From contig NZ_AP022598.1 in assembly GCF_010725485.1 (NCBI RefSeq), positions 1,240,001 through 1,304,000 of the forward strand: 64,000 bases of DNA. Reading direction: 5' to 3'. The notes beneath the pieces were generated by a model. The model saw only the letters and a list, made by a program, of their open reading frames with translations, had not been told where the DNA came from and did not search any database. Positions 24,953-33,433 of the stretch are shown piece by piece; positions within the stretch are counted from its first letter, which is position 1, and each line of letters begins with the position of its first letter. Source of the DNA: Mycolicibacterium parafortuitum (lineage in GTDB: Bacteria > Actinomycetota > Actinomycetes > Mycobacteriales > Mycobacteriaceae). Made by a program: the position numbers and the translations under genes.

Positions 24953-25146
24953 TGTATGTCTGCCTGTGTCTCGGCATCACGATCGAAACGGTCTCCGACG
25001 CCGTCGCCGGCGGCGCCAGGACGACCCGGCAGGTCGCCGATGCGTGCGGCGCCGGCTCGGACTGCGGCAGGTGCAGACGCACCATCATCTCGATCATCAG
25101 ATCTGCGGCAGCGGAATCAGATTCAGGCAGGAGACGGACGGTATGA
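24952..25146 (+). CDS. small BFD-like [2Fe-2S] protein
   Basis: 64 residues; ATG 24952 overlaps the previous stop (TGATG) and its own stop overlaps the next start (ATGA). MYVCLCLGITIETV with CxC, then GAGSDCGRCRRTI with CxxC about 30 residues on, matches the bacterioferritin-associated ferredoxin (BFD) [2Fe-2S] pattern. BFD normally helps release iron from bacterioferritin; here no bacterioferritin gene is near, so an electron-transfer role for the oxidoreductases of this operon is possible. The short gene is easily missed. Confidence 0.78.
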   Translation: MYVCLCLGITIETVSDAVAGGARTTRQVADACGAGSDCGRCRRTIISIIRSAAAESDSGRRRTV

Positions 25147-25901
25147 GCGATCGACACTCCAACATCGCGGGAGCGCGGGTGCTCGTGATCGGTGCATCGT
25201 CGGGCATCGGCTCCGCTCTCGCGAAAGCGGCCCACGCGCGGGGCGCCCGCGTCGCACTCGCCGCCAGACGGGTTCAGCTCCTGTCCGAGCTGGCCGAGCA
25301 ACTGGACGGCTCCGCCCATGAACTCGACGTGTCCGATCCTCGCGCGATCGAGCAAGTCGTCGACGCGGTGGCAGCCGAGTTCGGTCAGCTCGACGCGGTC
25401 GTATTCACCAGTGCCGTGGTGCCGTTCGCGCTCATCGAGGAAACCGACGTCACGACGTGGTTGCACGCGTACGCCGTCAACGCGGTGGGCGCATCGCACG
25501 TCCTGCGGGCCGCGCTGCCCCACCTCGCAGACGGCGCGGTGACGCTCGTCGCGTCGAGTCACGATGTCGGCAGGCCACGCGCCGGGGTCGCGGCGTATCA
25601 CGCGAGCAAAGCCGCGTTGGACGAGATTCTTCGGTCTTGGCGTGCCGAACACCCGGAACTCGCCGTCATCCGCGTCAGCGTCGGCCCCACCGAGGGCACG
25701 GAGATCCTTCGTGGAGCCGATCGCGATCTGCTCGCCGATCTGTACCGGTCCTGGGCCCAGGAAGGCCAGATCCCTGCGACGATGTCGGCCGTCAACGACG
25801 TGGCCAACGCGATGCTGTCCTTGATCGCCATATCCCGCGCGAATCCGTCGGTGGTCAGCGACATCGTGCATCTGGCACCCCGCACCGGCACCGGCCGATA
25901 G
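25143..25901 (+). CDS. short-chain dehydrogenase/reductase (SDR)
   Basis: 252 residues; ATG 25143 overlaps the BFD-like stop. Rossmann motif VLVIGASSGIGSAL, catalytic Ser region TLVASSHDVG, and YHASK (YxxxK). NAD(P)-dependent oxidation or reduction of a hydroxyl/keto group. Third gene of the operon behind operator F; another SDR follows 12 bases later. Confidence 0.88.
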   Translation: MSDRHSNIAGARVLVIGASSGIGSALAKAAHARGARVALAARRVQLLSELAEQLDGSAHELDVSDPRAIEQVVDAVAAEFGQLDAVVFTSAVVPFALIEETDVTTWLHAYAVNAVGASHVLRAALPHLADGAVTLVASSHDVGRPRAGVAAYHASKAALDEILRSWRAEHPELAVIRVSVGPTEGTEILRGADRDLLADLYRSWAQEGQIPATMSAVNDVANAMLSLIAISRANPSVVSDIVHLAPRTGTGR

Positions 25902-25913
25902 GAGTACCCTGCA

Positions 25914-26717
25914 ATGGATCTCGGCTTCGAAGGCGCGACCGCGGTCGTGACCGGCGGCAGTAAGGGCATGGGCCTGGCGATCGCCGAAACGCTGGCCGCC
26001 GAAGGCGCAGCGGTGGCCATCATGGCTCGCGGACGACAGGGACTGGACGCGGCGGCCGAACGGATCCGCGCCGCCGGTGCACGCGAGGCGCTCCCCCTGA
26101 GTGTCGACATGGCCGACGCCGGGTCGATCGCGGCGGGGTTCGCCGAGGTGGGTGACGCCTGGGGCCGGCTCAACGTGCTCGTGCACACGGTGGGACCGGA
26201 TGCGGGTGCCTTCGACGACCTCGACGACGACGACTGGCACGCCGCCTTCGATCTGGGCACGATGGCCGCGGTCCGGTCAGTGCGTGCCGCGCTCCCGATG
26301 TTGCGTGCCGCCGAATGGGCCCGCATCGTCACGCTGTCGGCGCACTCGATCCAGCGCCAGAGCCCGCGACTCGTCGCCTACACCGCGGCCAAGGCTGCGC
26401 TGTCGAGTTTCACCAAGAATCTCTCGAAGAGCCTCGGCCCTGACGGGATACTCGTCAACTGTGTCTGCCCGGGAACCATTGTGACCGCGAGCTTCACCGA
26501 GATCCTCAAGGATGTGCTGGCCGCCGACGGCCTGGACTCCGCGGATCCGCATGACGTGATGAGGTGGGTGGAGCAGACCTACGGCCATCCCTGCGACCTT
26601 GGCCGGGCCGGGCTTCCCGAGGAAATCGCCTCGGCGACGGCCTATCTGGCCTCGCGGCGCAACGGGTACGTCACCGGCGCCACGCTCAACGTCGACGGCG
26701 GCTCGGACTTCATCTGA
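25914..26717 (+). CDS. SDR-family oxidoreductase
   Basis: 267 residues; ATG 25914 with GGAG in ATAGGAGTACC upstream. Motifs: VVTGGSKGMGLAIAETLAAE (cofactor), LSAHS (Ser) and YTAAK (YxxxK), then the C-terminal YVTGATLNVDGGSDFI typical of classical SDRs. FabG-like. Last gene of the 24311 operon, convergent with the SDR at 26723. Substrate unknown, probably a hydroxy- or ketoacyl or steroid-type intermediate. Confidence 0.88.
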   Translation: MDLGFEGATAVVTGGSKGMGLAIAETLAAEGAAVAIMARGRQGLDAAAERIRAAGAREALPLSVDMADAGSIAAGFAEVGDAWGRLNVLVHTVGPDAGAFDDLDDDDWHAAFDLGTMAAVRSVRAALPMLRAAEWARIVTLSAHSIQRQSPRLVAYTAAKAALSSFTKNLSKSLGPDGILVNCVCPGTIVTASFTEILKDVLAADGLDSADPHDVMRWVEQTYGHPCDLGRAGLPEEIASATAYLASRRNGYVTGATLNVDGGSDFI

Positions 26718-26722
26718 GCCGA

Positions 26723-27565
26723 TCAGCTGTTCTTCGACATCTCCGCGGCCGCCGTGTCGGCCCACCGCGCCTGATGCCGGCCCATCGTCATGGCGCCGTT
26801 CCAGCCGCCATCGGTCCACAGCACCTCACCGCCGACATAGCTGAAGCGCGGGCTGCCGAGACATACCAGCGGCCAGGCCTGTTCCTCGGGAGTCGAGTAC
26901 CGGCCTACTGGTCCGACCGCCTGATCGACCGTGTCCTTGCCCATCAGGTCCTGGAACGCCGGCATCATCGCGGTCTCGGTGGGTCCGGGGTTGATGCAGT
27001 TGATGCGGATGCCGCGGCGGCCGAGTTCGGGATACCACCAGCCCACCCAGGCGTCGATGATGTACTTCGAGTAGGCGTACCCGCTCCACGACCACAGCTT
27101 CTCGTTCGCGGTCAGCCATTCGACGGCTGCCTCGAAGCCGTCGGTCTCGAGCAGACCGGTGATGGTCTTGATGTGGTCCTGCCAGCCGATGGCGGCGGAC
27201 GACGAGATGACGCTGATCGCCGATCCTTCGGGCATCTTCGGCACCAACCGCTCGGCCAGATGACGCGCTCCGACGAAGTTGACCAGGATCGTGTCCCATT
27301 CGCTGAACGGCGGACCTGGCAGCCCCGCACAGCTGAACAGCCCGTCGACCGGGCCGTCGATGGACTCCGCGACGGCGTCGATGCTCTTCGGGTCGCGCAG
27401 GTCGATCTGCAGCGTCCGGGCGGCGGGGACGCTCGTCGGTTTGATGTCGAGGGCGGTGACGGTCGCACCGAGATCCACCAGGATCTGCGCGGTCACCTGT
27501 CCCATTCCCGACGCCGCGCCGGTCACGACGACCGACTTGCCTCGGTACCCCAGCACATCGTCCAT
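26723..27565 (-). CDS. SDR-family oxidoreductase (hydroxysteroid/coniferyl-alcohol-dehydrogenase-like)
   Basis: 280 residues; ATG 27565. VVVTGAASGMGQVTAQILVD cofactor loop, ISSSAAIGW (Ser), YAYSKYIIDAW (YxxxK) and a C-terminal YVGGEVLWTDGGW. The missing helix segment after the second beta-strand and the WEYP-like WWYPELG insertion resemble SDRs related to 3-alpha-hydroxysteroid and coniferyl-alcohol dehydrogenases; that assignment is by memory of the family. Divergent from a DapB-like gene with operator G between. Confidence 0.85.
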   Translation of the reverse strand: MDDVLGYRGKSVVVTGAASGMGQVTAQILVDLGATVTALDIKPTSVPAARTLQIDLRDPKSIDAVAESIDGPVDGLFSCAGLPGPPFSEWDTILVNFVGARHLAERLVPKMPEGSAISVISSSAAIGWQDHIKTITGLLETDGFEAAVEWLTANEKLWSWSGYAYSKYIIDAWVGWWYPELGRRGIRINCINPGPTETAMMPAFQDLMGKDTVDQAVGPVGRYSTPEEQAWPLVCLGSPRFSYVGGEVLWTDGGWNGAMTMGRHQARWADTAAAEMSKNS

Positions 27566-27600
27566 GCCACGCTCCTTAGAGAACTTCGTTCACCGAATAT

Positions 27601-27616
27601 GAGAACACACGTTATC
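27601..27616. promoter_or_regulatory. inverted-repeat operator, site G
   Basis: GAGAAC-ACAC-GTTATC, identical to site B on the opposite strand, 36 bases before the SDR start at 27565 and 47 bases before the DapB-like start at 27663. Confidence 0.65.
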
Positions 27617-27662
27617 ACTGGTGTTACGGTCACCACGTGACGGTTTCCAGGGTGGCCGCCGC

Positions 27663-28760
27663 ATGACCGCCGCTGCTCGCCCGCTGCGAATCATTCAGTG
27701 GGCCACCGGCGGTGTGGGCTCCGAGATGGTCACCACCATCCTCGATCACCGCCCCGACCTTGAGTTGGTCGGTGCCCGCGTGTATTCCGAGGCCAAGAAC
27801 GGCATGGACATCGGCACACTCGTGAACAGAGCTGCGATCGGGGTCTGCGCCACCACCGACGTCGCCGAGATCCTCGCCCTGGATGCCGACCTGGTGTTGT
27901 ACGCGCCGTCGTTCACCGACCTCGACGACGTCTGCGCGCTGCTCGAGAGCGGCAAGAACGTCGCAACGCCGTCGTTCCTGTTCCACCCCCGGCGAATTCC
28001 GCCGGCCGAGCGGGAGAGACTGCTGAAGGCATGCCAGACGGGCAACAGCACGATTCACGGCAGCGGACTCAACCCGGGCAATCTGTCCGGGGTGCTTCCG
28101 CTGGCCCTCTCGGGTATGAGCCGCTCGATCGAGCGCCTGACCCTGCAGGAGAGAGCCGACTGGACGCTGTGGGAGAGCACCGGAATCACCTTCGACGGAA
28201 TGTGGTTCGGCCGTCCGGTCGATCAGGTCACCCCGACGGCCAACGGTTACCTGAGCTTCCTGACCAAGCTGTTCGTGGAGCAGACCTGGTTCATCTCCGA
28301 CAGTTTGAACGCCGACATCGATGACGTCGCGGTGACCCTGGAAACCGTACCGGCCAGCAGAGACCTGCAGATCTTCGATCATGTGGTGCGCCAAGGCAGC
28401 ACGGCGGGCCAGCGCTGGCGTTTCGTCGGCCATCGTCGCGGTGAACCGTTGATCGAATTCGAGACGCTGTGGACCGTCGGCGGCGAGTATCCCGATCATT
28501 GGCCCCAACCGCTCGACGGCTGGACATTGACCATCGAGGGCGATCCGTCCATGCGCACACACTTCTTTCCGCTCGCCAGTTTCTCCCGGGAGGCCTCGAT
28601 CGAGGAGCACGTCCGGGCCGGCCTCATCACGGTGGCGATGCAGGTGGTCAACGCGATTCCGGCGGTCTGCGCGGCGCCCGCCGGGTTCGCGACGATGGCC
28701 GATCTCCCCCTCGTCAGGAGCTACACGGGTTTCGGCAACACCCCCCGAGTCGGGGTCTGA
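27663..28760 (+). CDS. DapB-like NAD(P)-binding dehydrogenase
   Basis: 365 residues from ATG 27663. N-terminal Rossmann segment LRIIQWATGGVGSEMV and DADLVLYAPSFTDLDDVCAL resemble dihydrodipicolinate reductase and 2,4-diaminopentanoate dehydrogenase. Mycobacteria carry many such proteins of undefined role; they are not the lysine-pathway enzyme, which has a shorter C-terminal domain. Related proteins are encoded at 28765 and 31189. It is controlled from operator G with the divergent SDR. Confidence 0.8.
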   Translation: MTAAARPLRIIQWATGGVGSEMVTTILDHRPDLELVGARVYSEAKNGMDIGTLVNRAAIGVCATTDVAEILALDADLVLYAPSFTDLDDVCALLESGKNVATPSFLFHPRRIPPAERERLLKACQTGNSTIHGSGLNPGNLSGVLPLALSGMSRSIERLTLQERADWTLWESTGITFDGMWFGRPVDQVTPTANGYLSFLTKLFVEQTWFISDSLNADIDDVAVTLETVPASRDLQIFDHVVRQGSTAGQRWRFVGHRRGEPLIEFETLWTVGGEYPDHWPQPLDGWTLTIEGDPSMRTHFFPLASFSREASIEEHVRAGLITVAMQVVNAIPAVCAAPAGFATMADLPLVRSYTGFGNTPRVGV

Positions 28761-28764
28761 GCGT

Positions 28765-29817
28765 CTAACCGTCGCGGTTGGTCCAGTGCGCGACGAACGG
28801 CGCGATGGTCGAGAGGTCGTAGAGCCCCGGTTCCGCCGCGACGACTGCGGGTATCGCATTGATCGCGTGCATGGCGGTGGCCAGGCAGCCCTGTTCGGAG
28901 TGGTCCTCACCGGCAGAACCGATTTCGAGGTGCAGACGCATATTCGGTTCGCCTTCGAGAGCGAGTTCATACCCGATCTCGGTCGGCCAGTCAGGGGCCA
29001 GATCGTCGGCCATGCGGGTGAGATGCTCGACCGATATCGTCGTCTCCCCGCAATCGACGACGACACCGAAGCGCATGGCACCGACAGTGCCGGCCGGGAT
29101 CTCACCCGCCGCGACGGTCAGCGCGCGCGGCGTCGTCACAACCTCCCGGAAACCCTCCACCGCGCGAATGCGCAGTCCGAGCGCCTGCGCGAGCACCGTC
29201 GCGCTGCCGATCCACGCGCTCGCCGCGTACTCGGGGTTGGCGAGCAGCGGGGCGGGGTCATCGGGTGCATGACCGAAACCCATGGCGTTGAAGACGAGGT
29301 CGTGACTGGCGTAGGTGGAGTAGTTGAGCACTTCGCGGACGTTGATCCGGGTCGTCTGCTGCGTGAGTCGCGACAACAGCGGCGCGAACGACTCGCCGAA
29401 GAAGCCGGGGTACAGCCCCACCCCGAGAAACGAGGACCGGCCTCGTTCGCAGGCGCTCTCGATACAGTCGGCCAGCGATGCGTGCAAGGAGCGCGGGTGG
29501 ATGAATCTGCTGCCGGTGGCGATGACATCCTTGCCCGACGCGAGTAGGTCACAGACGTCGGCGAAGCACCCTGGCGTGTCGGTTTCCACCTTGCCCATGT
29601 ACAGCACCACGTCGGCATCGGTGTCGAGGACGGCGTCTCGATCGGCGGTGGTGATCACCCCGGCCTCGCCGGCACCGCACAGGGTGCCGGCGTCGACTCC
29701 GGCTTTCGCCGGGTCGTAGACCCGGACACCGACGACCGTGAGATCCGGCCGGTCGAGGATGTGGCGCAGCGACATCAAACCGGTCACACCGGTTGCCCAT
29801 TGGATCACTCGCGTCAT
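28765..29817 (-). CDS. DapB-like NAD(P)-binding dehydrogenase
   Basis: 350 residues; ATG 29817 with GAGGAGGACCC upstream. TRVIQWATGVTGLMSL nucleotide-binding start and DADVVLYMGKVETD follow the pattern of the paralogue at 27663, with which it is convergent (4 bases between stops). It lies 10 bases downstream of a P450 gene on the same strand and so forms a two-gene unit with it. Reaction unknown; an NAD(P)-linked oxidoreductase acting after the P450 is plausible. Confidence 0.8.
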   Translation of the reverse strand: MTRVIQWATGVTGLMSLRHILDRPDLTVVGVRVYDPAKAGVDAGTLCGAGEAGVITTADRDAVLDTDADVVLYMGKVETDTPGCFADVCDLLASGKDVIATGSRFIHPRSLHASLADCIESACERGRSSFLGVGLYPGFFGESFAPLLSRLTQQTTRINVREVLNYSTYASHDLVFNAMGFGHAPDDPAPLLANPEYAASAWIGSATVLAQALGLRIRAVEGFREVVTTPRALTVAAGEIPAGTVGAMRFGVVVDCGETTISVEHLTRMADDLAPDWPTEIGYELALEGEPNMRLHLEIGSAGEDHSEQGCLATAMHAINAIPAVVAAEPGLYDLSTIAPFVAHWTNRDG

Positions 29818-29827
29818 CGGGTCCTCC

Positions 29828-31066
29828 TCAATCCCACACCACGTCGAGACGCGCGGGTGACCGGAACATGGTCCCGGTGATGTAAGGGCGCGGCGCGTCC
29901 GGATCGAGCCGCAGCCCCGGCAACTCGTCGAACAAGGCGTTGAAGATCTTCGTGGTCTCGAGCCGTGCCAGGTGCATGCCGAGGCAGACGTGGGCGCCGT
30001 GGGCGAACCCGATGTGGGACTTCCGTTCCCGGAAGATGTCGAACTTCTCCGGTTCGCTCCAACGGGATTCGTCGTGGTTCGCGCTGCCCAGGCTGAGCAT
30101 CATCGTCGCCCCCTCGGGAACCCGTACCCCGCCGATCTCGGTCTCCCGCGTGACCTCGCGCATGAAGTTGAGCAGCGGAGTTTCCCAGCGGATTCCCTCC
30201 TCGATGGCCTGCGGCAGCAGACTGCGATCGGCACGCACCGCGTCGAGCTGATCGGGATGGGTGAGCAACGCGTAGGCCAGGCTGGCCGTCGAACGCGACG
30301 TCGTCTCGGCGCCCGCGGGAAGCAGGTTCCGCATGAAACCGTAGATCTGCTCGTCGGACATCTTCACGCCGTTGACCTCTGCGGTCGCCAGGATGGACAC
30401 CATGTCGTCCTTGGGCTGTCTGCGCCGGTCGGCCAGGATCCCGACGAAGTACTCCTTCATTTTCGCCGATGCCCGCATCGCGCAGTCCATGTCGCCACGG
30501 AATCCCAGCAGATCGATCGCGAGTCGGTGGAAGTGCAGGACATCGGAATCGGGAAGCCCGAGCAGGGCCGCGATCACCCGCACCGGGATCGGCATGAACA
30601 CCGCGTCGACGAGGTCGGCTCGCTTGGCGTCCTTGATCGCCGCGATGGTGCGCTCGACCAGGGGGCCGACGAGTTCGGCGTCCCAGCGTTTCATCGACGA
30701 GCGGGCGAAGGCGAATTCGTGCAGTTTGCGGTAGATCACGTGGTCCGGGTCCTGCATCTCGAGGATGGTGGGGCCCTGCAGCGGCCGCACCACGTCTTCG
30801 TAACAACGCGTGCTGAAGGTGACGTTGTCGGTGAAGATCGCCTTCACGGTGTCGAAGGTGTACGCCGTGAAGGTCGGCGGTCCGTCTCCGGAGTTGCCGA
30901 TCATGCCCATCTCAGGCCAGCCGGCGTGTACCGGCGCTTGTGTGCGCAGCTGCTTCAGCATCGGATACGGCGACGCGTCACCGTCGGCACCCATACCCCG
31001 GTTGAACCTGTCCTGCGCGTCGCGAATGCTCTGCTCGAGTTCTTCGACGCTCGCCGGCTCGAACAT
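29828..31066 (-). CDS. cytochrome P450
   Basis: 412 residues from ATG 31066, with GAGGAG six bases upstream; an earlier in-frame ATG (MTSSEESS) lacks this spacing. Landmarks: PAGAETTSRS in the I-helix, IEEGIRWETP (ExxR), heme loop FAHGAHVCLGMHLARLE, in which His replaces the usual small residue before Gly. Upstream gene of a leftward pair with the DapB-like protein at 28765; divergent from the DapB-like gene at 31189. Confidence 0.9.
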   Translation of the reverse strand: MFEPASVEELEQSIRDAQDRFNRGMGADGDASPYPMLKQLRTQAPVHAGWPEMGMIGNSGDGPPTFTAYTFDTVKAIFTDNVTFSTRCYEDVVRPLQGPTILEMQDPDHVIYRKLHEFAFARSSMKRWDAELVGPLVERTIAAIKDAKRADLVDAVFMPIPVRVIAALLGLPDSDVLHFHRLAIDLLGFRGDMDCAMRASAKMKEYFVGILADRRRQPKDDMVSILATAEVNGVKMSDEQIYGFMRNLLPAGAETTSRSTASLAYALLTHPDQLDAVRADRSLLPQAIEEGIRWETPLLNFMREVTRETEIGGVRVPEGATMMLSLGSANHDESRWSEPEKFDIFRERKSHIGFAHGAHVCLGMHLARLETTKIFNALFDELPGLRLDPDAPRPYITGTMFRSPARLDVVWD

Positions 31067-31096
31067 TGACGACTCCTCGCTGCTGGTCATCCGCCT

Positions 31097-31138
31097 CAAC
31101 ATACATCCTGGTGGTTGCGACCTCCATACTGTAGGTTG
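31097..31138. promoter_or_regulatory. imperfect inverted repeat, possible operator
   Basis: CAACATACATCCTGG and CCATACTGTAGGTTG are inverted copies matching at 11 of 15 positions, 12 bases apart, in the gap between the divergent P450 (31066) and DapB-like (31189) genes. No other copy seen. Confidence 0.35.
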
Positions 31139-31188
31139 ACGCGGTATCTGGACTGGACTTTGGTGAAACTGCAACCGGGAGAATCCGA

Positions 31189-32277
31189 TTGACAACACGC
31201 GTGGCGCAATGGGCGACGGGGGCGGTCGGGCGGGCCGCACTCGCCGAACTCATCGAGAATCCCGCTTTCCAGTTGGCCGGAGTTCTCGTGTACGACCCGG
31301 CCAAAGCGGGCCGCGACGCGGGCGAACTGTGCGGGCTGCCGCCTGACACCGGCGTGCTCGCGACAGCGGACAAGGAGCAGATCTTCGCCCTCGGTGCCGA
31401 CGTCGTCATCCATGCCGCCAGCAAGGCCCACGCCGTCGACACCAACGCCGACGACATCTGCCGGCTGCTGGCCTCGGGCACCGACGTCATCACCACGACC
31501 TCGTACAACCACCTGCCCACCTACGGCGCCGAGACCGCGCAGGCCTTCGAGCAGGCCTGCCGCACCGGGGGGTCCCGTTTCCACGCCGCCGGAGAGAATC
31601 CCGGATTCATGTTCGAGCGCCTGGTGGCGACGGTGACCGGGCTGAGCAAGACCATCGACCGGATCGACCTCTACGAGGCCACCGACGTGTCGGCGGTCGA
31701 CAGCCGCCCGATGCTGGTCGACCTCATGGGGATGGGGCGCCCACCCGAGGACGTCGGTGTCGACTCCCCGATCATCAAGAAGCTCGACATGGCGTACCGC
31801 CAGGCGCTCAATGCGACCGCCGATGTCCTCGGCATCACGCTCTCGCACATCGAGATATCGGTCGACGCGACCACGCTGCCGTACGACCTGGACGTGCTCG
31901 CCGGCACCATCGAGGCGGGAACCGTCGTCGGACAACGGTTCTCGTGGGTCGGCCACTGGTCGGGCCGGCCGCTGCTGGCGATCCACGAGGAGTGGGTGCT
32001 GACCCGCGATCTACCCCAATGGGGCCTGGTGCCGCTGGCGCAGGGGGAAAAGGCGCCGCTGATCCGGGCCGTGATCAAAGGCGTGCCGAGCTTCGAACTC
32101 GCCCTCGACGTCGGCTGGGACGGGCAACCGCCCACCGGGCAGCACGCGCAGCCAGGACACCTGATGATCGCGATGGGAGCAGTCCGCGCCATCCCGTATG
32201 TCCGGGCACAGCCACCTGGGATCGTCACCGCACCCGTCTTCGGGGCGATCCGTCTAGCAGGCGCCGACGGCGTGTGA
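31189..32277 (+). CDS. DapB-like NAD(P)-binding dehydrogenase
   Basis: 362 residues from TTG 31189, preceded by CGGGAG; GTG 31201 is an alternative but would cut into the TRVAQWATGAVGRAAL nucleotide-binding motif. GADVVIHAASKAHAVDTNADD follows. Third member of this family within 5 kb. Divergent from the P450; its last 24 bases overlap the convergent binding-protein gene at 32254. Function unknown. Confidence 0.8.
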   Translation: MTTRVAQWATGAVGRAALAELIENPAFQLAGVLVYDPAKAGRDAGELCGLPPDTGVLATADKEQIFALGADVVIHAASKAHAVDTNADDICRLLASGTDVITTTSYNHLPTYGAETAQAFEQACRTGGSRFHAAGENPGFMFERLVATVTGLSKTIDRIDLYEATDVSAVDSRPMLVDLMGMGRPPEDVGVDSPIIKKLDMAYRQALNATADVLGITLSHIEISVDATTLPYDLDVLAGTIEAGTVVGQRFSWVGHWSGRPLLAIHEEWVLTRDLPQWGLVPLAQGEKAPLIRAVIKGVPSFELALDVGWDGQPPTGQHAQPGHLMIAMGAVRAIPYVRAQPPGIVTAPVFGAIRLAGADGV

Positions 32278-33393
32278 GATGTTCTCGCTCGGTGCCGCAT
32301 GGAAGACGTGGCCGCTGCCGTCCGGTAGGACCCGGCGCGCGATCAGGTAGTCCGAACCCAACCAGCCCTGGCGGATGTAGCGCCCGAACCGCAGAAACGT
32401 GCCCGGGGCTCCGCTCGCAGCCGGAACGAGTTTCACCTGCTCGATACCGTCCCTGACGCCCTCCCCGGTCAACGGCCGCGCCGCCCCGAGTGCCCGCACG
32501 ATCACGGTGGCCACATCGCGGCAGAGGCCGGGCATCGAGTGCGCCGGCCGGCGGCCGTAGCGTTCCTCGAACCGGTCCAGGAACGCCTGCCCGACCTGGT
32601 TGCGTTCGTCGTAGCTGTCCAGGCCGATCCAGCCGCGCAGCTGCCGCATCCACTCGGCGCTGATGTGGGCCATCTCGAAGGCGGTGGTGGTGTAGCGCGG
32701 CGGGTCCCAGCCGGCGGCCAGCAGGGCGTCGGAGAAGCCCCACAGGCCGTGCCCGAACCCGACGTGCACCAGCGCGTCGGGCTCGGCGGCGGCGAGCTCG
32801 GCGACCGCCGCGGCCTTGTCGGCTTCGACCTGCGGGATCGGCACCGTGGCGACGACCTTCAAACCGGCTGCCGAGTAGGCCTTCTCGGCGAACGCGAGAT
32901 ACTCCCGTCCGATCAGCGACGCCTCGTAGGCGATGGCGATCCGTGCTCGTTCGTCGCCGAGCAGCACCGCGGCGAGCATCACCGGCTCCTCGGGCATCGA
33001 GCCGTTGTTGAGGGCGAACGTCCATTCGGTCAGCGCGCCCTCCGACCCGGACAGGATGATGTTCGGGACCTTGGCCACTCTGTCGGCATGGGCGGCGAGC
33101 GGCACCGCGTTGTCCGACACGTACGGGCCGAAGATCACCAGACAACCCTGCGCGACCAACTCGTCGTAGCCCTGCTCCACAGCCTGGTAGGTGCCGTTGG
33201 GCAGACCGACCACGTGGCGCTCGACCACCTCGATCGGCCGGTCCACCACCCCTGCGGCGACCGCCTCCTCGAAGACCAGCCGAAGCGTGTCCAACGTGTC
33301 GTCATCGGTACCCGCCCTGGTCGGATAGTCGTTGAGCAGACCGACTTTCAATGGAGCCACCGACCCGTATGCGCGCTCACCGTTGTCCGCCAT
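32254..33393 (-). CDS. periplasmic-binding-fold protein without signal peptide (LivJ/AmiC-like)
   Basis: 379 residues. LKVGLLNDYPTRAGTDDD, CLVIFGPYVSDNAVPLA, NIILSGSEG and YGRRPAHSMPGL follow the Leu/Ile/Val-binding family used by ABC importers and by the cytoplasmic sensor AmiC. There is no signal peptide or lipobox at the N-terminus and no permease or ATPase gene nearby, so a cytoplasmic ligand-sensing role is likelier than import. It is divergent from a TetR gene; a perfect palindrome lies between them, 12 bases from its start. Confidence 0.75.
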   Translation of the reverse strand: MADNGERAYGSVAPLKVGLLNDYPTRAGTDDDTLDTLRLVFEEAVAAGVVDRPIEVVERHVVGLPNGTYQAVEQGYDELVAQGCLVIFGPYVSDNAVPLAAHADRVAKVPNIILSGSEGALTEWTFALNNGSMPEEPVMLAAVLLGDERARIAIAYEASLIGREYLAFAEKAYSAAGLKVVATVPIPQVEADKAAAVAELAAAEPDALVHVGFGHGLWGFSDALLAAGWDPPRYTTTAFEMAHISAEWMRQLRGWIGLDSYDERNQVGQAFLDRFEERYGRRPAHSMPGLCRDVATVIVRALGAARPLTGEGVRDGIEQVKLVPAASGAPGTFLRFGRYIRQGWLGSDYLIARRVLPDGSGHVFHAAPSENISHAVGAC

Positions 33394-33404
33394 AGCCGCA
33401 ACCT

Positions 33405-33420
33405 ACAACATGAATGTTGT
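33405..33420. promoter_or_regulatory. operator palindrome ACAACAT-GA-ATGTTGT
   Basis: Perfect 7-base arms with a 2-base centre, in the 40-base gap between the binding-protein-like gene (start 33393) and the TetR gene (start 33434). This placement is typical of a TetR autoregulatory site controlling both directions. Confidence 0.7.
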
Positions 33421-33433
33421 TAGGATGGCGGGT

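Noticed and set aside
24952..25146. Rubredoxin or 4Fe-4S ferredoxin for the P450s
   Set aside because: Cys spacing (CxC ... CxxC, four Cys in about 45 residues) fits BFD-type [2Fe-2S], not the 3Fe-4S/4Fe-4S pattern of usual P450 ferredoxins.
24825..26240. 471-codon minus-strand open frame
   Set aside because: Antisense to the BFD-like gene and two SDRs with clear motifs; no motif of its own.
2171..27616. KstR or KstR2 operators
   Set aside because: The recurring sites have AAC-N4-GTT or GAGAAT-N4-ATTCTC symmetry. They do not match the TnnAACnnGTTnnA KstR motif or the CAAG-type KstR2 motif that I know.
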